Program-made: the position numbers and the translations under genes
Shown: positions 45,811 to 55,197 of the stretch, piece by piece
Layout of the letters: every line of letters begins with the position of its first letter
How positions within the stretch are numbered: the first letter of the stretch is position 1
Notes under the pieces: generated by a model
Told to the model about the DNA's origin: nothing
Seen by the model: only the letters and a program-made list of their open reading frames with translations
Databases searched by the model: none
NCBI RefSeq assembly: GCF_947500765.1
Contig: NZ_CANMTH010000001.1
Location: 310,001 to 374,000, forward strand
Length of the DNA: 64,000 bases
Reading direction: 5' to 3'
DNA from: an uncultured Formosa sp.
Lineage (GTDB): Bacteria; Bacteroidota; Bacteroidia; Flavobacteriales; Flavobacteriaceae

Positions 45811-46584
45811 ATGAAAAGATTATTTTCTATCCTAGCCATTACACTTATGGTGGCATTCGGAACTGTTAATGCAACTACAACTAGCGCTGCTGCTGTAGCA
45901 ACTACCGTAGTTTCTTCAATTCAAGATGATGCAGCCGCAACTGCAACTGAAGATTTAGGTTTTCACCAAGAATTAAAAAAACGTTTCATCGAAGGTGGGG
46001 CTGGATTCATGGGAATCGTACTATTATGTTTAATTCTAGGTTTAGCAATCGCTATTGAGAGAATTATCTTTTTAAATTTATCTTCAACAAACACAAAAAA
46101 ATTAACTCAAAAAGTAGAAGATGCATTACAATCAGGTGGTGTTGAAGCTGCAAAGGAAGTTTGTAGAAATACAAAAGGACCTGTTGCATCTATTTTTTAT
46201 CAAGGTTTAGATAGAACCGATGAAGGTTTAGAAGCTGCTGAAAAAGCTGTTGTATCTTACGGTGGTGTTCAAATGGGACAACTTGAGAAAAACGTGTCTT
46301 GGATATCATTATTTATCGCTTTGGCTCCGATGTTAGGATTCATGGGTACAGTAATTGGTATGATTCAAGCCTTCGATAAAATTGAAGCTGCAGGAGATAT
46401 GCAACCATCACTTGTTGCAGGGGGTATTAAAGTAGCCTTATTAACAACTGTATTCGGTTTAATCGTTGCAATTATTCTTCAAATCTTTTATAATTACATT
46501 ATTGCTAAAATTGATAGTATCGTTAACGATATGGAAGATGCTTCAATTACATTAATGGACTTGTTAATTAGATACAAGAAGTAA
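45811..46584 (+). CDS. exbB: ExbB/TolQ/MotA-family proton channel protein
   Basis: 257 residues. An N-terminal hydrophobic segment with Ala/Thr-rich stretch (1-30) resembles a signal sequence, as in many Bacteroidota ExbB proteins. Three further helices follow: GIVLLCLILGLAIAIERI, then the pair SWISLFIALAPMLGFMGTVIGMI and GGIKVALLTTVFGLIVAIILQIF, with the GTVIGMIQAFD and Thr residues typical of the proton path. With ExbD it uses the proton motive force to energise TonB, needed by the TonB receptor in this window. First of four tightly spaced same-strand genes. Confidence 0.92.
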   Translation: MKRLFSILAITLMVAFGTVNATTTSAAAVATTVVSSIQDDAAATATEDLGFHQELKKRFIEGGAGFMGIVLLCLILGLAIAIERIIFLNLSSTNTKKLTQKVEDALQSGGVEAAKEVCRNTKGPVASIFYQGLDRTDEGLEAAEKAVVSYGGVQMGQLEKNVSWISLFIALAPMLGFMGTVIGMIQAFDKIEAAGDMQPSLVAGGIKVALLTTVFGLIVAIILQIFYNYIIAKIDSIVNDMEDASITLMDLLIRYKK

Positions 46585-46606
46585 TAATTTTAAAACACAT
46601 TAAACG

Positions 46607-47023
46607 ATGAGTTTACATAAAATATTAAAAATTATTGTTGGCGTACTATCAGTTATAGGAATCATCTTCGCATTGATGATTATAACTGGAAACGAAAGTA
46701 TGATCGATAATATGTTATATGTTACTTATTTAGTTCTTGCTATCATTATAGCGCTTGTTATAGTGTTTGTGGTTAAAGGATTATTTGAGGGAGACATTAA
46801 AAAGACCTTACTATCAGTAGGAGCATTTGTTGTGATATTATTTATATCTTACGCAATGTCATCTGGTACAGATTTAGATCTAACACCTTTCCTTGATAAA
46901 GGAATGGATGTTACAGAATCAACTTCTAAGTATGTTGGAGCTGGACTGTTTGCCTTTTATGGCTTAGCTATTATAGCTATCGGTTCTATGGTATACGCTA
47001 ACATTAAAAAATTAATAAACTAA
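46607..47023 (+). CDS. Four-TM protein inside the exbB-exbD cluster
   Basis: 138 residues with about four hydrophobic segments (6-27, 38-63, 70-87, 108-133) and no soluble domain. It begins 22 bases after exbB and ends 6 bases before the first exbD, so it is produced with them. I do not recognise a named family; an accessory or assembly role for the ExbB-ExbD complex is inferred from position only. Confidence 0.85.
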   Translation: MSLHKILKIIVGVLSVIGIIFALMIITGNESMIDNMLYVTYLVLAIIIALVIVFVVKGLFEGDIKKTLLSVGAFVVILFISYAMSSGTDLDLTPFLDKGMDVTESTSKYVGAGLFAFYGLAIIAIGSMVYANIKKLIN

Positions 47024-47029
47024 GTAATT

Positions 47030-47668
47030 ATGGCAAAAAGATCAGCACCAGAAGTTAATGCAGGCTCTATGGCTGACATCGCTTTCTTACTTTTAATTTT
47101 TTTCTTAGTAACAACAACTATTGAAACTGATTCAGGTTTGAGTAGAAAACTTCCACCTTTGGATGATTCTCAACAACAAGATGTAATTATTAAGGAAAAA
47201 AATATTTTCCAATTACAAGTTAATAAAAACAACGATTTGTTATTGAAAACTGGAGGAGAAGAGAAAGTGATTGAAATCAAAGACTTGCGTAAAGCTGCAG
47301 TTGATTTCTTAGATAATGGTGGTGGAACTGGCGCAGATGCTTGTAAAAACTGTCAAGGTAGAAGAAGTCCAAAATCTTCAGATAACTTTGATAAAGCTAT
47401 TGTGTCTTTACAAAACGATAGAGGAGCTCAATATGACGTGTATATTGCTATACAAAACGAGATATTAGCTGCTTACAATCAAATTAGAAATAGAGAATTT
47501 AGAAAAGCCTATCCTAATTTAGATATGAGTTTTGTAGAAGCTGATAAAAAGTATTCAGACCCTAGAACATCATCTTCTGAGAAAGAGAAATTAAAAGAGA
47601 AATTAGAGGCTATTAAAATTTTAGTACCTCAAAAATTCTCTGAAGCAGAGCCTAAAAAGTCTAATTAG
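47030..47668 (+). CDS. exbD: ExbD/TolR-family protein with a CxxC-containing insert
   Basis: 212 residues. A short cytoplasmic N-terminus (PEVNAGSMADIAFL) leads into one membrane helix with the conserved Asp (D16) of the proton path, then the periplasmic domain. It is longer than a usual ExbD (about 140). Residues 95-125 contain a Gly-rich insert with C105 and C108 (ACKNCQGRRS), followed by a helical Lys/Glu-rich C-terminal tail. The second exbD lacks this insert. A disulfide or metal site is possible. Works with ExbB. Confidence 0.9.
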   Translation: MAKRSAPEVNAGSMADIAFLLLIFFLVTTTIETDSGLSRKLPPLDDSQQQDVIIKEKNIFQLQVNKNNDLLLKTGGEEKVIEIKDLRKAAVDFLDNGGGTGADACKNCQGRRSPKSSDNFDKAIVSLQNDRGAQYDVYIAIQNEILAAYNQIRNREFRKAYPNLDMSFVEADKKYSDPRTSSSEKEKLKEKLEAIKILVPQKFSEAEPKKSN

Positions 47669-47684
47669 ATAAACACGAAAATTT

Positions 47685-48170
47685 ATGTCTAAATTTAAAA
47701 AGAAAAACGGAGGGGAATTACCTGCAATATCTACCGCATCATTACCGGATATTGTATTTATGTTGTTATTCTTCTTTATGGTGGCTACTGTAATGAGACA
47801 AAATACTTTAATGATTGACAACAAATTACCTGCTGCAGATCAAGTTGAAAAACTAGATAAAAAGGATTTGGTAATGTATATCTATGCTGGTAAACCTAGT
47901 CAAAGATTTGAAAGTCAATATGGTACAGAGTCTAGAATTCAATTAAATGATAAGTTTGCAGATGTTTCTGAAATTGCAGCATTTATTGCATCAGAAAGAG
48001 CCTCTAAACGTGAAGAATTAGTACCATTTTTAACAACAGCTTTAAAAGTTGATAGTAAATCTAATATGGGTTTAGTATCAGATATCAAGCAAGAATTACG
48101 TAAAGTAAATGCGTTAAAAATAAATTATACTACTAGAAAGGGTGATGCACTTGCTGGTTTAAAGAAATAA
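47685..48170 (+). CDS. exbD: ExbD/TolR-family protein
   Basis: 161 residues. The N-terminus GELPAISTASLPDIVFMLLFFFMVATVM has the ExbD pattern with the membrane-embedded Asp (D24), followed by a compact periplasmic domain ending in a basic tail. Second ExbD of the cluster, 16 bases after the first. Two different ExbD subunits per ExbB are common in Bacteroidota. Followed by a terminator. Confidence 0.92.
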   Translation: MSKFKKKNGGELPAISTASLPDIVFMLLFFFMVATVMRQNTLMIDNKLPAADQVEKLDKKDLVMYIYAGKPSQRFESQYGTESRIQLNDKFADVSEIAAFIASERASKREELVPFLTTALKVDSKSNMGLVSDIKQELRKVNALKINYTTRKGDALAGLKK

Positions 48171-48191
48171 GTTTACTCTTAATTTTATATT

Positions 48192-48228
48192 AAAAAAGGT
48201 GTTTTGATTTTATCAAAGCACCTTTTTT
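48192..48228 (+). terminator. Terminator of the exbB-exbD cluster
   Basis: AAAAAAGGTG...ATCAAAGCACCTTTTTT long stem with one mismatch, 21 bases after the last exbD stop. Confidence 0.85.
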
Positions 48229-48284
48229 ATATTCTATTAATTAAATGTTTTTCCTTTTCATTAAGTTTGTTTAACTAGTTTATT

Positions 48285-49004
48285 ATGAAAAATTATTACA
48301 TTTTAATTTGTTTTGTCTGCTTTGGGTTCTCTCATACTAGTTATGCTCAAAAAGAAGTCTTAGATTCTTTAACTGTAATTGATTCTTTATATAAAGAAGA
48401 CCAGTTTTATTTTTCTATAACTTATAATATTTTAAGCCAATTACCTTCGGGAATAGACCAAACTGGTTTTTCTTTAGGTTTACATGCAGGATTTATTAAA
48501 GATATGCCTTTAAACAAACAACGTAATATTGCGCTTGGAATAGGCTTAGGTTACTCTTATAGTTCGTATAACCAGAACTTGGGAATTATAAAGGACGATG
48601 ATAACGTAGCGAACTATTTTGTGTTAGATGATAGTTACGAATTTGACTACAGTAAGAATAATTTCTACTTGCATATGTTGGAATTGCCTATAGAGTTTAG
48701 GTGGCGAACATCTACACCTTCAGATTATCGTTTTTGGCGTGTTTATGCGGGTTTTAAAGTGGGTTACGTGTTTTCTCATATTACTAACTTTCAAGGGGAA
48801 GTAGGTCATCTAAGATACACCGATATTGAAGGGTTTAATAATTTTCAATATGGTTTAACTTTAAGTGCAGGTTATAATACTTGGAATTTTTATGTGTATT
48901 ATGCATTGAATCCTATTTTTAACGATGATGTAAAAACAGTGGTTAATCAAGATCCTGTAAAGATGACTGCTATTAAATTGGGTTTAATTTTCTACTTGTT
49001 ATAA
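48285..49004 (+). CDS. PorT-like outer-membrane beta-barrel protein
   Basis: 239 residues with a signal peptide (MKNYYILICFVCFGFSHTSYAQ). The rest is a barrel-like pattern: FSLGLHAGFIKDMP, NIALGIGLGYSYSSYNQNL, HMLELPIEFRWRTS, YRFWRVYAGFKVGYVFSH, FQYGLTLSAGYNTWNFYVYYALNPIF, ending KLGLIFYLL. Length and the LELPIEFRWR motif fit the PorT/OMP_b-brl_2 family, one member of which (PorT/SprT) is needed for T9SS. Whether this one is the T9SS component cannot be settled by eye. TAAGTTTG (48262-48269) is a likely -7 element. The stop overlaps the convergent gene by 6 bases. Confidence 0.75.
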   Translation: MKNYYILICFVCFGFSHTSYAQKEVLDSLTVIDSLYKEDQFYFSITYNILSQLPSGIDQTGFSLGLHAGFIKDMPLNKQRNIALGIGLGYSYSSYNQNLGIIKDDDNVANYFVLDDSYEFDYSKNNFYLHMLELPIEFRWRTSTPSDYRFWRVYAGFKVGYVFSHITNFQGEVGHLRYTDIEGFNNFQYGLTLSAGYNTWNFYVYYALNPIFNDDVKTVVNQDPVKMTAIKLGLIFYLL

Positions 49005-49616
49005 CCAGTTTGGTATGAGTATAAGTTGTGGTATAAATCCAGTTGCACAACCTATTATTAACTCGGCATAATTGTGTGCATTTAAGCTTAGTCTGGAAGT
49101 TGCTACGGCACCCATAATAAATATAATTAGTGCAATACTTCCTAACATGTTTATACTAAAATGGATACTTAATCCTATAAAAAACATGCATACTCCAGAA
49201 ATTGCAGCCAAATGAATACTCGCTTTAAAGTTTAGTATATTTAAGATTAAACAACTTAAAGTAGTAGCTAATATGCCGACAAAGAAATAATATAATTCTA
49301 TTAAATCGTCGTGAGGTGTAATTACTTTTTTAATTACAATTAGTATTATAATACAAAAAACAATTAACGGTGTAATACGCTCTTTTGCTTTTGTGAGCTC
49401 TACCGAATTAATTCTACCCATTGTTTTTAGTAAAATAACAACCAATATTGGCAATATTAAGGTTAAAATACTAATAGAAACTAATTTTGTTTGTATTAGT
49501 GCCGTTGGTATAAACCTAGGAGATTTGGAAAAGTAAAAAGCGACACCAATTAAAGGCATAAATACCGGATGAAATATATAAGAAATACTCTGTTGTATAA
49601 ATTTAGTTAAGCTCAT
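48999..49616 (-). CDS. PAP2-like integral membrane protein
   Basis: 205 residues with six hydrophobic segments. Two remnants of the PAP2 phosphatase signature are visible: HLAAISGV near residue 137 (in place of PSGH) and SRLSLNAHNYAELIIG near 175, matching S-R-x(5)-H but with Glu in place of the usual Asp. Classical PAP2 enzymes hydrolyse lipid phosphates or polyprenyl pyrophosphates; here several catalytic positions differ, so activity is doubtful. Overlaps the 3' end of the PorT-like gene and lies downstream of rpoN. Confidence 0.65.
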   Translation of the reverse strand: MSLTKFIQQSISYIFHPVFMPLIGVAFYFSKSPRFIPTALIQTKLVSISILTLILPILVVILLKTMGRINSVELTKAKERITPLIVFCIIILIVIKKVITPHDDLIELYYFFVGILATTLSCLILNILNFKASIHLAAISGVCMFFIGLSIHFSINMLGSIALIIFIMGAVATSRLSLNAHNYAELIIGCATGFIPQLILIPNWL

Positions 49617-49685
49617 TTACTTAGTATATTTTACTCTAATTATAAAAGAGCTGTTTAAGCCATTTATACATATAAATCGTGATTT

Positions 49686-51149
49686 TTATAATTGTTTTCT
49701 CAATCGTGCTACTGGTACATCAAGTTGTTCTCTATATTTAGCTATTGTACGTCTGGCTATAGGATACCCTTTTTCTTTTAAAATAGCAGCTAGATTTTCA
49801 TCTGTAAGAGGTTTTCTTTTGTCTTCTTCGTCTATAACAGTACCTAAAATCATTTTAATTTCACGAGTAGAAACATCTTCACCTTGATCATTCTTCATAG
49901 ATTCTGAGAAGAATTCTTTTATTAATTTTGTTCCGTAAGGTGTATCTACATATTTACTGTTTGCAACTCTAGAAATAGTTGATACGTCCATGTGAATCTC
50001 ATCTGCAATATCTTTTAATATCATGGGTTTTAAATTACGTTCATCACCAGTTAAAAAGTAATCATACTGGTAATTCATAATCGCACTCATGGTTAAAAAT
50101 AATGTTTGTTGGCGTTGTTTAATGGCCTCTATAAACCATTTAGCAGCATCTAATTTTTGTTTAATAAATGACACGGCATCTTTCTGCGATCTGGACTTTT
50201 CTCTAGTATCTTTGTAACCTTTAAGCATGTCGTTATATTCTCTAGAGACATGTAATTCTGGTGCATTTCTTCCATTTAAGGTTAATTCTAGTTCACCATC
50301 AGTAATACGTATTGCAAAATCAGGAACTACATGTTCTACAATCCTATTATTTCCAGAGTAAGAACCTCCTGGTTTCGGGTTTAAACGCTCAATTTCTTCA
50401 ATAGCATCTTTAAGTTGCTCTTCACTAACATCAAATTTTTGCATCAATTTTTTGTAATGTTTTTTAGTGAATTGATCGAAAGCATTATCTATAATTTCGG
50501 TCGCTAAAACTATATCTGCAAACTTTTCTTTGCGATGCAATTGAATACTTAAACATTCTTGAAGATCGCGTGCTCCAACTCCAGCAGGATCTAATTGATG
50601 TACGGTGTTGAATACTTTATTTATTGTTTCTTCTGAAGTATATACGTTTTGTGTAAATGCTAAATCGTCCATAATATCTGGAGTCGATCTGCGTATATAA
50701 CCACTTTCGTCTACGCTACCAACTAGAAATTCTGCAATATTACGTTCTTCATCAGTTAAGCGAAAGGTGTTTAATTGTGATATTAAATGTTGTGTAAACG
50801 ATGTTCCTGCAGCATAAGGCATAGTTTTTTCCTCATCGTCGCTACTATAATTGTTTGCTTGAGTTCTATAATCAGGAATTTCATCGTCACTTAAATATTC
50901 ATCAACATTAATATCATCTGTAGCAATTGTTTCTGAATCGTCGTTATAGTCATCTTTTGTATTATCAAAATCATCATCAAATTCTGCTATAGATTCTTCT
51001 TTTCCAATATCTAAAGCTGGATTTTCTTCAAGTTCTTGCTTTAAGCGCTGTTCAAAAGCTTGCGTAGGCAACTGTATCAATTTCATTAATTGAATTTGTT
51101 GCGGAGATAATTTCTGCGATAATTTGAACTGTAAGTTTTGCTTAAGCAT
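49686..51149 (-). CDS. rpoN: RNA polymerase sigma-54 factor
   Basis: 487 residues. Region I is Gln/Leu-rich (MLKQNLQFKLSQKLSPQQIQLMKLIQ) and region II is acidic (about 45-110). The core-binding domain follows (AGVGARDLQECLSIQL), then the HTH (LKDIADEIHMDVSTISRVANSKYV), and the C-terminal RpoN box ARRTIAKYRE. It directs polymerase to -24/-12 promoters and needs AAA+ activators, none of which is encoded in this window. A terminator for asnS lies just upstream, so rpoN either has its own promoter close to it or depends on read-through. Confidence 0.97.
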   Translation of the reverse strand: MLKQNLQFKLSQKLSPQQIQLMKLIQLPTQAFEQRLKQELEENPALDIGKEESIAEFDDDFDNTKDDYNDDSETIATDDINVDEYLSDDEIPDYRTQANNYSSDDEEKTMPYAAGTSFTQHLISQLNTFRLTDEERNIAEFLVGSVDESGYIRRSTPDIMDDLAFTQNVYTSEETINKVFNTVHQLDPAGVGARDLQECLSIQLHRKEKFADIVLATEIIDNAFDQFTKKHYKKLMQKFDVSEEQLKDAIEEIERLNPKPGGSYSGNNRIVEHVVPDFAIRITDGELELTLNGRNAPELHVSREYNDMLKGYKDTREKSRSQKDAVSFIKQKLDAAKWFIEAIKQRQQTLFLTMSAIMNYQYDYFLTGDERNLKPMILKDIADEIHMDVSTISRVANSKYVDTPYGTKLIKEFFSESMKNDQGEDVSTREIKMILGTVIDEEDKRKPLTDENLAAILKEKGYPIARRTIAKYREQLDVPVARLRKQL

Positions 51150-51180
51150 AAATTTTGATGCGGTTTAACATAAAAATAAA

Positions 51181-51219
51181 AAAAACAATCTACATACAAG
51201 GTGTATGTAGATTGTTTTT
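51181..51219 (-). terminator. asnS terminator
   Basis: A 17-bp stem AAAAACAATCTACATAC/GTATGTAGATTGTTTTT (51181-51197, 51203-51219), just after the asnS stop on the minus strand. Confidence 0.9.
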
Positions 51220-51236
51220 ATGAGTATTTTATAAGT

Positions 51237-52670
51237 TTAAAATTCTGCGTTTTGTGGAGTTCTTGGGAAAGGAATAACATCGCGTATGTTAGACATACCC
51301 GTTGCGAACATTACTAAACGTTCGAATCCTAAACCAAATCCAGAGTGTACGGCACTACCATATTTTCTGAGATCTAAGTACCACCAAAGTTCTTCTTCGT
51401 CTATACCTAATACGGCCATTTTTTGTTTTAATACATCTAAACGTTCTTCACGTTGTGCACCTCCAACAATTTCTCCAATACCAGGAAATAATATATCCAT
51501 AGCACGAACTGTTTTACCATCTTCGTTTAAACGCATGTAAAATGCTTTTATATTTGCAGGATAATCGAATAAAATAACTGGACATTTAAAGTGTTTTTCT
51601 ACAAGAAAGCGTTCGTGTTCACTTTGTAGATCTGCACCCCATTCGTTAATTATATATTTAAATTTCTTTTTCTTATTAGGTTTAGAGTCACGTAAAATAT
51701 CTATAGCTTCTGTATAACTTACACGCTTAAAGTTATTGTCTGCTACGAAACGTAATTTTTCAATTAAAGACATTTCGCTACGTTCTGCTTGTGGTTTCTT
51801 TTTGTCCTCGTCTTGTAAACGTTTATCTAAAAATTCTAAATCTTCAAAATTGTTTTCAAGTACATGCCCAATCACAGATTTCATGAAATCTTCGGCTAAA
51901 TCCATATTACCAGCAAGATCCATAAATGCCACTTCAGGTTCTATCATCCAGAATTCTGACAAGTGTCTAGAAGTGTTAGAGTTTTCTGCTCTAAATGTAG
52001 GTCCAAATGTATATACTTTACCTAAAGACATGGCGTAAGTTTCTGCTTCTAACTGTCCAGATACAGTAAGATTTGTTTCTTTTCCGAAGAAGTCTTCAGT
52101 AAAATTAACTTTTCCATCTTCTGTTAAAGGTGGATTTTTTGCATCTAAATTTGTTATACGAAACATTTCACCAGCACCTTCAGCATCACTTCCTGTTATA
52201 ATTGGTGTGTGAACGTAGAAGAATCCATTGTCGTTAAAATACTTGTGTATCGCAAACGATAATGCAGAACGTAAACGCATTACAGCACTAAAAGTGTTTG
52301 TTCTTGTACGTAAGTGTGCATTCTCTCTTAAAAATTCAAAAGAGTGTTTTTTAGGCTGAATAGGGTAGGTTTCAGGATCTGAATCTCCTAAAATTTCAAT
52401 AGATTTTACTTGTATTTCTACAGATTGACCTTTTCCTTGACTTTCTGCTAATTCTCCTTTTATATGAACGGCTGCACCAGTAGTGATACGCTTTAAAGTG
52501 TCCTCGTCTGTATTTTCGAAATCGACAACACATTGTATGTTTTGTAATGAAGAACCATCGTTTAACGCAATAAAACGGTTCGCTCTAAAGGTTCTTACCC
52601 AACCTTTAACATCTACTTCTTGTAAAGTAAAGTCTTGTTTTAATAATTCTGAAATTGTACTTGGTTTCAT
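51237..52670 (-). CDS. asnS: Asparaginyl-tRNA synthetase
   Basis: 477 residues. An N-terminal OB-fold (VDVKGWVRTFRANRFIALNDGS) precedes the class II catalytic domain: motif 2 with FRAENSNTSRHLSEFWMIEPEVAF, and motif 3 GFGLGFERLVMFATG. The HLSEFWM-EPE sequence distinguishes AsnRS from AspRS. It charges tRNA-Asn directly. A TATATTTG element on the minus strand (52691-52698) lies 20 bases before the start. Monocistronic with terminator. Confidence 0.97.
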   Translation of the reverse strand: MKPSTISELLKQDFTLQEVDVKGWVRTFRANRFIALNDGSSLQNIQCVVDFENTDEDTLKRITTGAAVHIKGELAESQGKGQSVEIQVKSIEILGDSDPETYPIQPKKHSFEFLRENAHLRTRTNTFSAVMRLRSALSFAIHKYFNDNGFFYVHTPIITGSDAEGAGEMFRITNLDAKNPPLTEDGKVNFTEDFFGKETNLTVSGQLEAETYAMSLGKVYTFGPTFRAENSNTSRHLSEFWMIEPEVAFMDLAGNMDLAEDFMKSVIGHVLENNFEDLEFLDKRLQDEDKKKPQAERSEMSLIEKLRFVADNNFKRVSYTEAIDILRDSKPNKKKKFKYIINEWGADLQSEHERFLVEKHFKCPVILFDYPANIKAFYMRLNEDGKTVRAMDILFPGIGEIVGGAQREERLDVLKQKMAVLGIDEEELWWYLDLRKYGSAVHSGFGLGFERLVMFATGMSNIRDVIPFPRTPQNAEF

Positions 52671-52729
52671 TTTAAATATTTTTAAACATGCAAATATAAT
52701 TCTTTATACATTGCGTATTTTAATTGTTA

Positions 52730-55159
52730 TTATTGTTTTTCATCTTCTTCTGAGTCATCATTACTATCTTCAGGAATAATGTTAATGGCTGGTTCTTTTA
52801 ATACTTTTTTATTTGCAATGTTACGTTCTAACGATAAAAGTAATGAAGGTAACAATAGTAAATTAGAAAGCATAGCAAATAAAAGTGTTACAGAAACAAG
52901 TCCTCCTAATGCAACTGTACCTCCAAAGCTTGAAATCATAAAGACAGAGAATCCAAAGAATAAAACGGTTGAAGTATAAAACATACTTATACCAGTTTCG
53001 CGTAAGGCACCGTAAACCGAACGTTTAATTTTCCAGTCATTTGCTTGTAATTCTTGTCTATATTTTGCCAAAAAGTGAATGGTGTCGTCTACCGAAATAC
53101 CGAACGCAATACTAAATACTAAGATAGTTGAAGGCTTTATAGGTACACCTAAATAGCCCATTAAACCTGCTGTAATAAGTAAAGGTAATAGATTTGGAAT
53201 TAACGATATTAATACCATTTTAAACGATCTGAACATATAGGCCATAAATAATGAAATAAGTAATATGGCTAAGGTTAATGAAATCGCTAAATTCTTAACT
53301 AAATATGTGGTTCCTTTTTGAAACACTAATGCTTTCCCTGTCATGATTACTTTATAACGATCGTCGGGGAATAATTTATCTATTTTAGTTTGAAGTTTAT
53401 CTTCAATACTTTGCATTTTATCCGTACCTATATCTTTCATAAAAGTAGTAATACGCGCATATCGTCCTGTACTATCTACAAAGCTTTGAAGTAATTCTGT
53501 GTCGTTTGAAGAATTCTTTGCATAAGACAATATAAAACTACTTTCTTGGGATGTAGGTAACTGATAATATTTTGGATTTCCGTTATAATAGGCCTGTTTA
53601 GAGTATTTAACTAAGCTTACCACAGATATTGGTCTAGATAATTCAGGGATATCAATAATTGCTTCCTCTAACTCATCCATACGTTTTAGCGTACTTAGTT
53701 TCATGACACCTTTTTTACGCTGTGTATCTATCATTAATTCTAAAGGCATGATCCCATCAAATTCTTGTTCAAAAAACTCGATATCTTTAAAAAAAGGTGC
53801 TTTTTGAGGCATGTCCTCTAGTAAGCTTCCTGATATTTTAATTTGATAAATACCAATAATACTAACAGCCAATAATACAACTGCAGAAATATAAATTGAA
53901 ATGCGTCTATGTCTTACCATATGTTCCATCCAACCTACAAATGCACCGATCCAACGTTTGTTTAAATGCTCTAAATGACGCTCTTTTGGATAAGGTAAAA
54001 AGGTGTATAGAATTGGAATAATAAGTAAACACAGTATAAAAATGGCTATGATACTTAACGAAGCCACGATACCAAATTCTTTTAATAATGTGCTTTCGGT
54101 TAATATAAATGTTCCAAAACCAGAAGCTGTGGTAATATTGGTCATTAACGTTGCGTTACCAACTTTAGTAATAACACGTTGTAATGATTTTACTTTGTTT
54201 CCATGTGATTTTACTTCCTGCTGATATTTATTAATCAAGAATATACAGTTTGGTATTCCTATAACAATAATTAATGGCGGAATTAAAGCTGTTAAAACGG
54301 TGATTTCGTATTTTAAAAGGCCAAGTATTCCAAGTGTCCACATTACACCAATACAGACTACTATAAGTGAAATAAATGTGGCTCTAAACGATCTAAAAAA
54401 GAAGAAGAAAATTAGAGACGTGACCAACAATGCAGCTCCTACAAAAAGACCAATTTCATCTACAATATTCTGAGCATTTAAAGTTCTAACATATGGCATC
54501 CCAGAAATATGTACATCTAAACCTGTTTCGTTTTCAAATGTTTCAACCTTAGGTATTAGAACATTTATTACAAAATCTTTTCGTTCAGGTGTATTTACTA
54601 CATCTTTATTCATGTAGATTGCTGTACGTATGGTTTTTGTTTTTTTATTGAATAAAAAATTATCGTAAAACGGATATTTTTCAAACAATTCATTTTGAAG
54701 TGTATCGACTTGATTTTTAGTAATAAGGGAGTCTGTAATGAAAGGCTCAAGAGTGAATTTTTTAAGACTATCATTTTTAATTAATTTCTGTAAATCTTTA
54801 ATAGAAATTACAGTCTCAACCTCATGTGAAGATTTAAAAGTTTCAGCAAGTTTATTCCAAGCATTAAGTTTTTCAACCGTAAAAAAGGTACTGTCTTTTA
54901 CACCTAAAACAATTAGATTCCCTTCTTCTCCAAAAATCTTTAAGAACGCGTTATAAGTTTGGTTTACCTCGTGATGATCAGGTAATAAATTGGCTTCCGT
55001 ATAGGTAAAACGCATGTATTTCCATTGTGTACTTAGAAATATAGTTGCAAGTACAATTATAATTAAAATAGCGATTTTATTTCGCAATATAAGTCTTGCA
55101 ATACGCTCCCAAAAGCCTGTAGTGAATAGTTTAAGCATAAGTTTATTAAAGAACCGCAA
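52730..55159 (-). CDS. RND-superfamily MMPL/SSD-type exporter
   Basis: 809 residues with about 12 membrane helices in two halves, each with a periplasmic loop: TM1 near 28-46 and a loop to about 220, then helices 225-385; TM7 near 420 and a loop to about 620, then helices 625-780. Motifs such as GIPNCIFLINKYQQE and SIAFGISVDDTIHFLAKYRQE mark it as an MMPL-type protein. The C-terminus is strongly acidic (IIPEDSNDDSEEDEKQ). No adaptor or channel gene adjoins it, so it may move lipids or hydrophobic molecules by itself; substrate unknown. The barrel gene lies 38 bases upstream on the same strand. Confidence 0.92.
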   Translation of the reverse strand: MRFFNKLMLKLFTTGFWERIARLILRNKIAILIIIVLATIFLSTQWKYMRFTYTEANLLPDHHEVNQTYNAFLKIFGEEGNLIVLGVKDSTFFTVEKLNAWNKLAETFKSSHEVETVISIKDLQKLIKNDSLKKFTLEPFITDSLITKNQVDTLQNELFEKYPFYDNFLFNKKTKTIRTAIYMNKDVVNTPERKDFVINVLIPKVETFENETGLDVHISGMPYVRTLNAQNIVDEIGLFVGAALLVTSLIFFFFFRSFRATFISLIVVCIGVMWTLGILGLLKYEITVLTALIPPLIIVIGIPNCIFLINKYQQEVKSHGNKVKSLQRVITKVGNATLMTNITTASGFGTFILTESTLLKEFGIVASLSIIAIFILCLLIIPILYTFLPYPKERHLEHLNKRWIGAFVGWMEHMVRHRRISIYISAVVLLAVSIIGIYQIKISGSLLEDMPQKAPFFKDIEFFEQEFDGIMPLELMIDTQRKKGVMKLSTLKRMDELEEAIIDIPELSRPISVVSLVKYSKQAYYNGNPKYYQLPTSQESSFILSYAKNSSNDTELLQSFVDSTGRYARITTFMKDIGTDKMQSIEDKLQTKIDKLFPDDRYKVIMTGKALVFQKGTTYLVKNLAISLTLAILLISLFMAYMFRSFKMVLISLIPNLLPLLITAGLMGYLGVPIKPSTILVFSIAFGISVDDTIHFLAKYRQELQANDWKIKRSVYGALRETGISMFYTSTVLFFGFSVFMISSFGGTVALGGLVSVTLLFAMLSNLLLLPSLLLSLERNIANKKVLKEPAINIIPEDSNDDSEEDEKQ

Positions 55160-55197
55160 ATGTAGAAAAAAGCTACGTATTACTTTAGCCTAAACTA

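Noticed and set aside
48285..49004. Calling this gene porT/sprT of the T9SS outright
   Set aside because: Family fold and length fit, but Bacteroidota have many OMP_b-brl_2 paralogs and no T9SS gene is adjacent.
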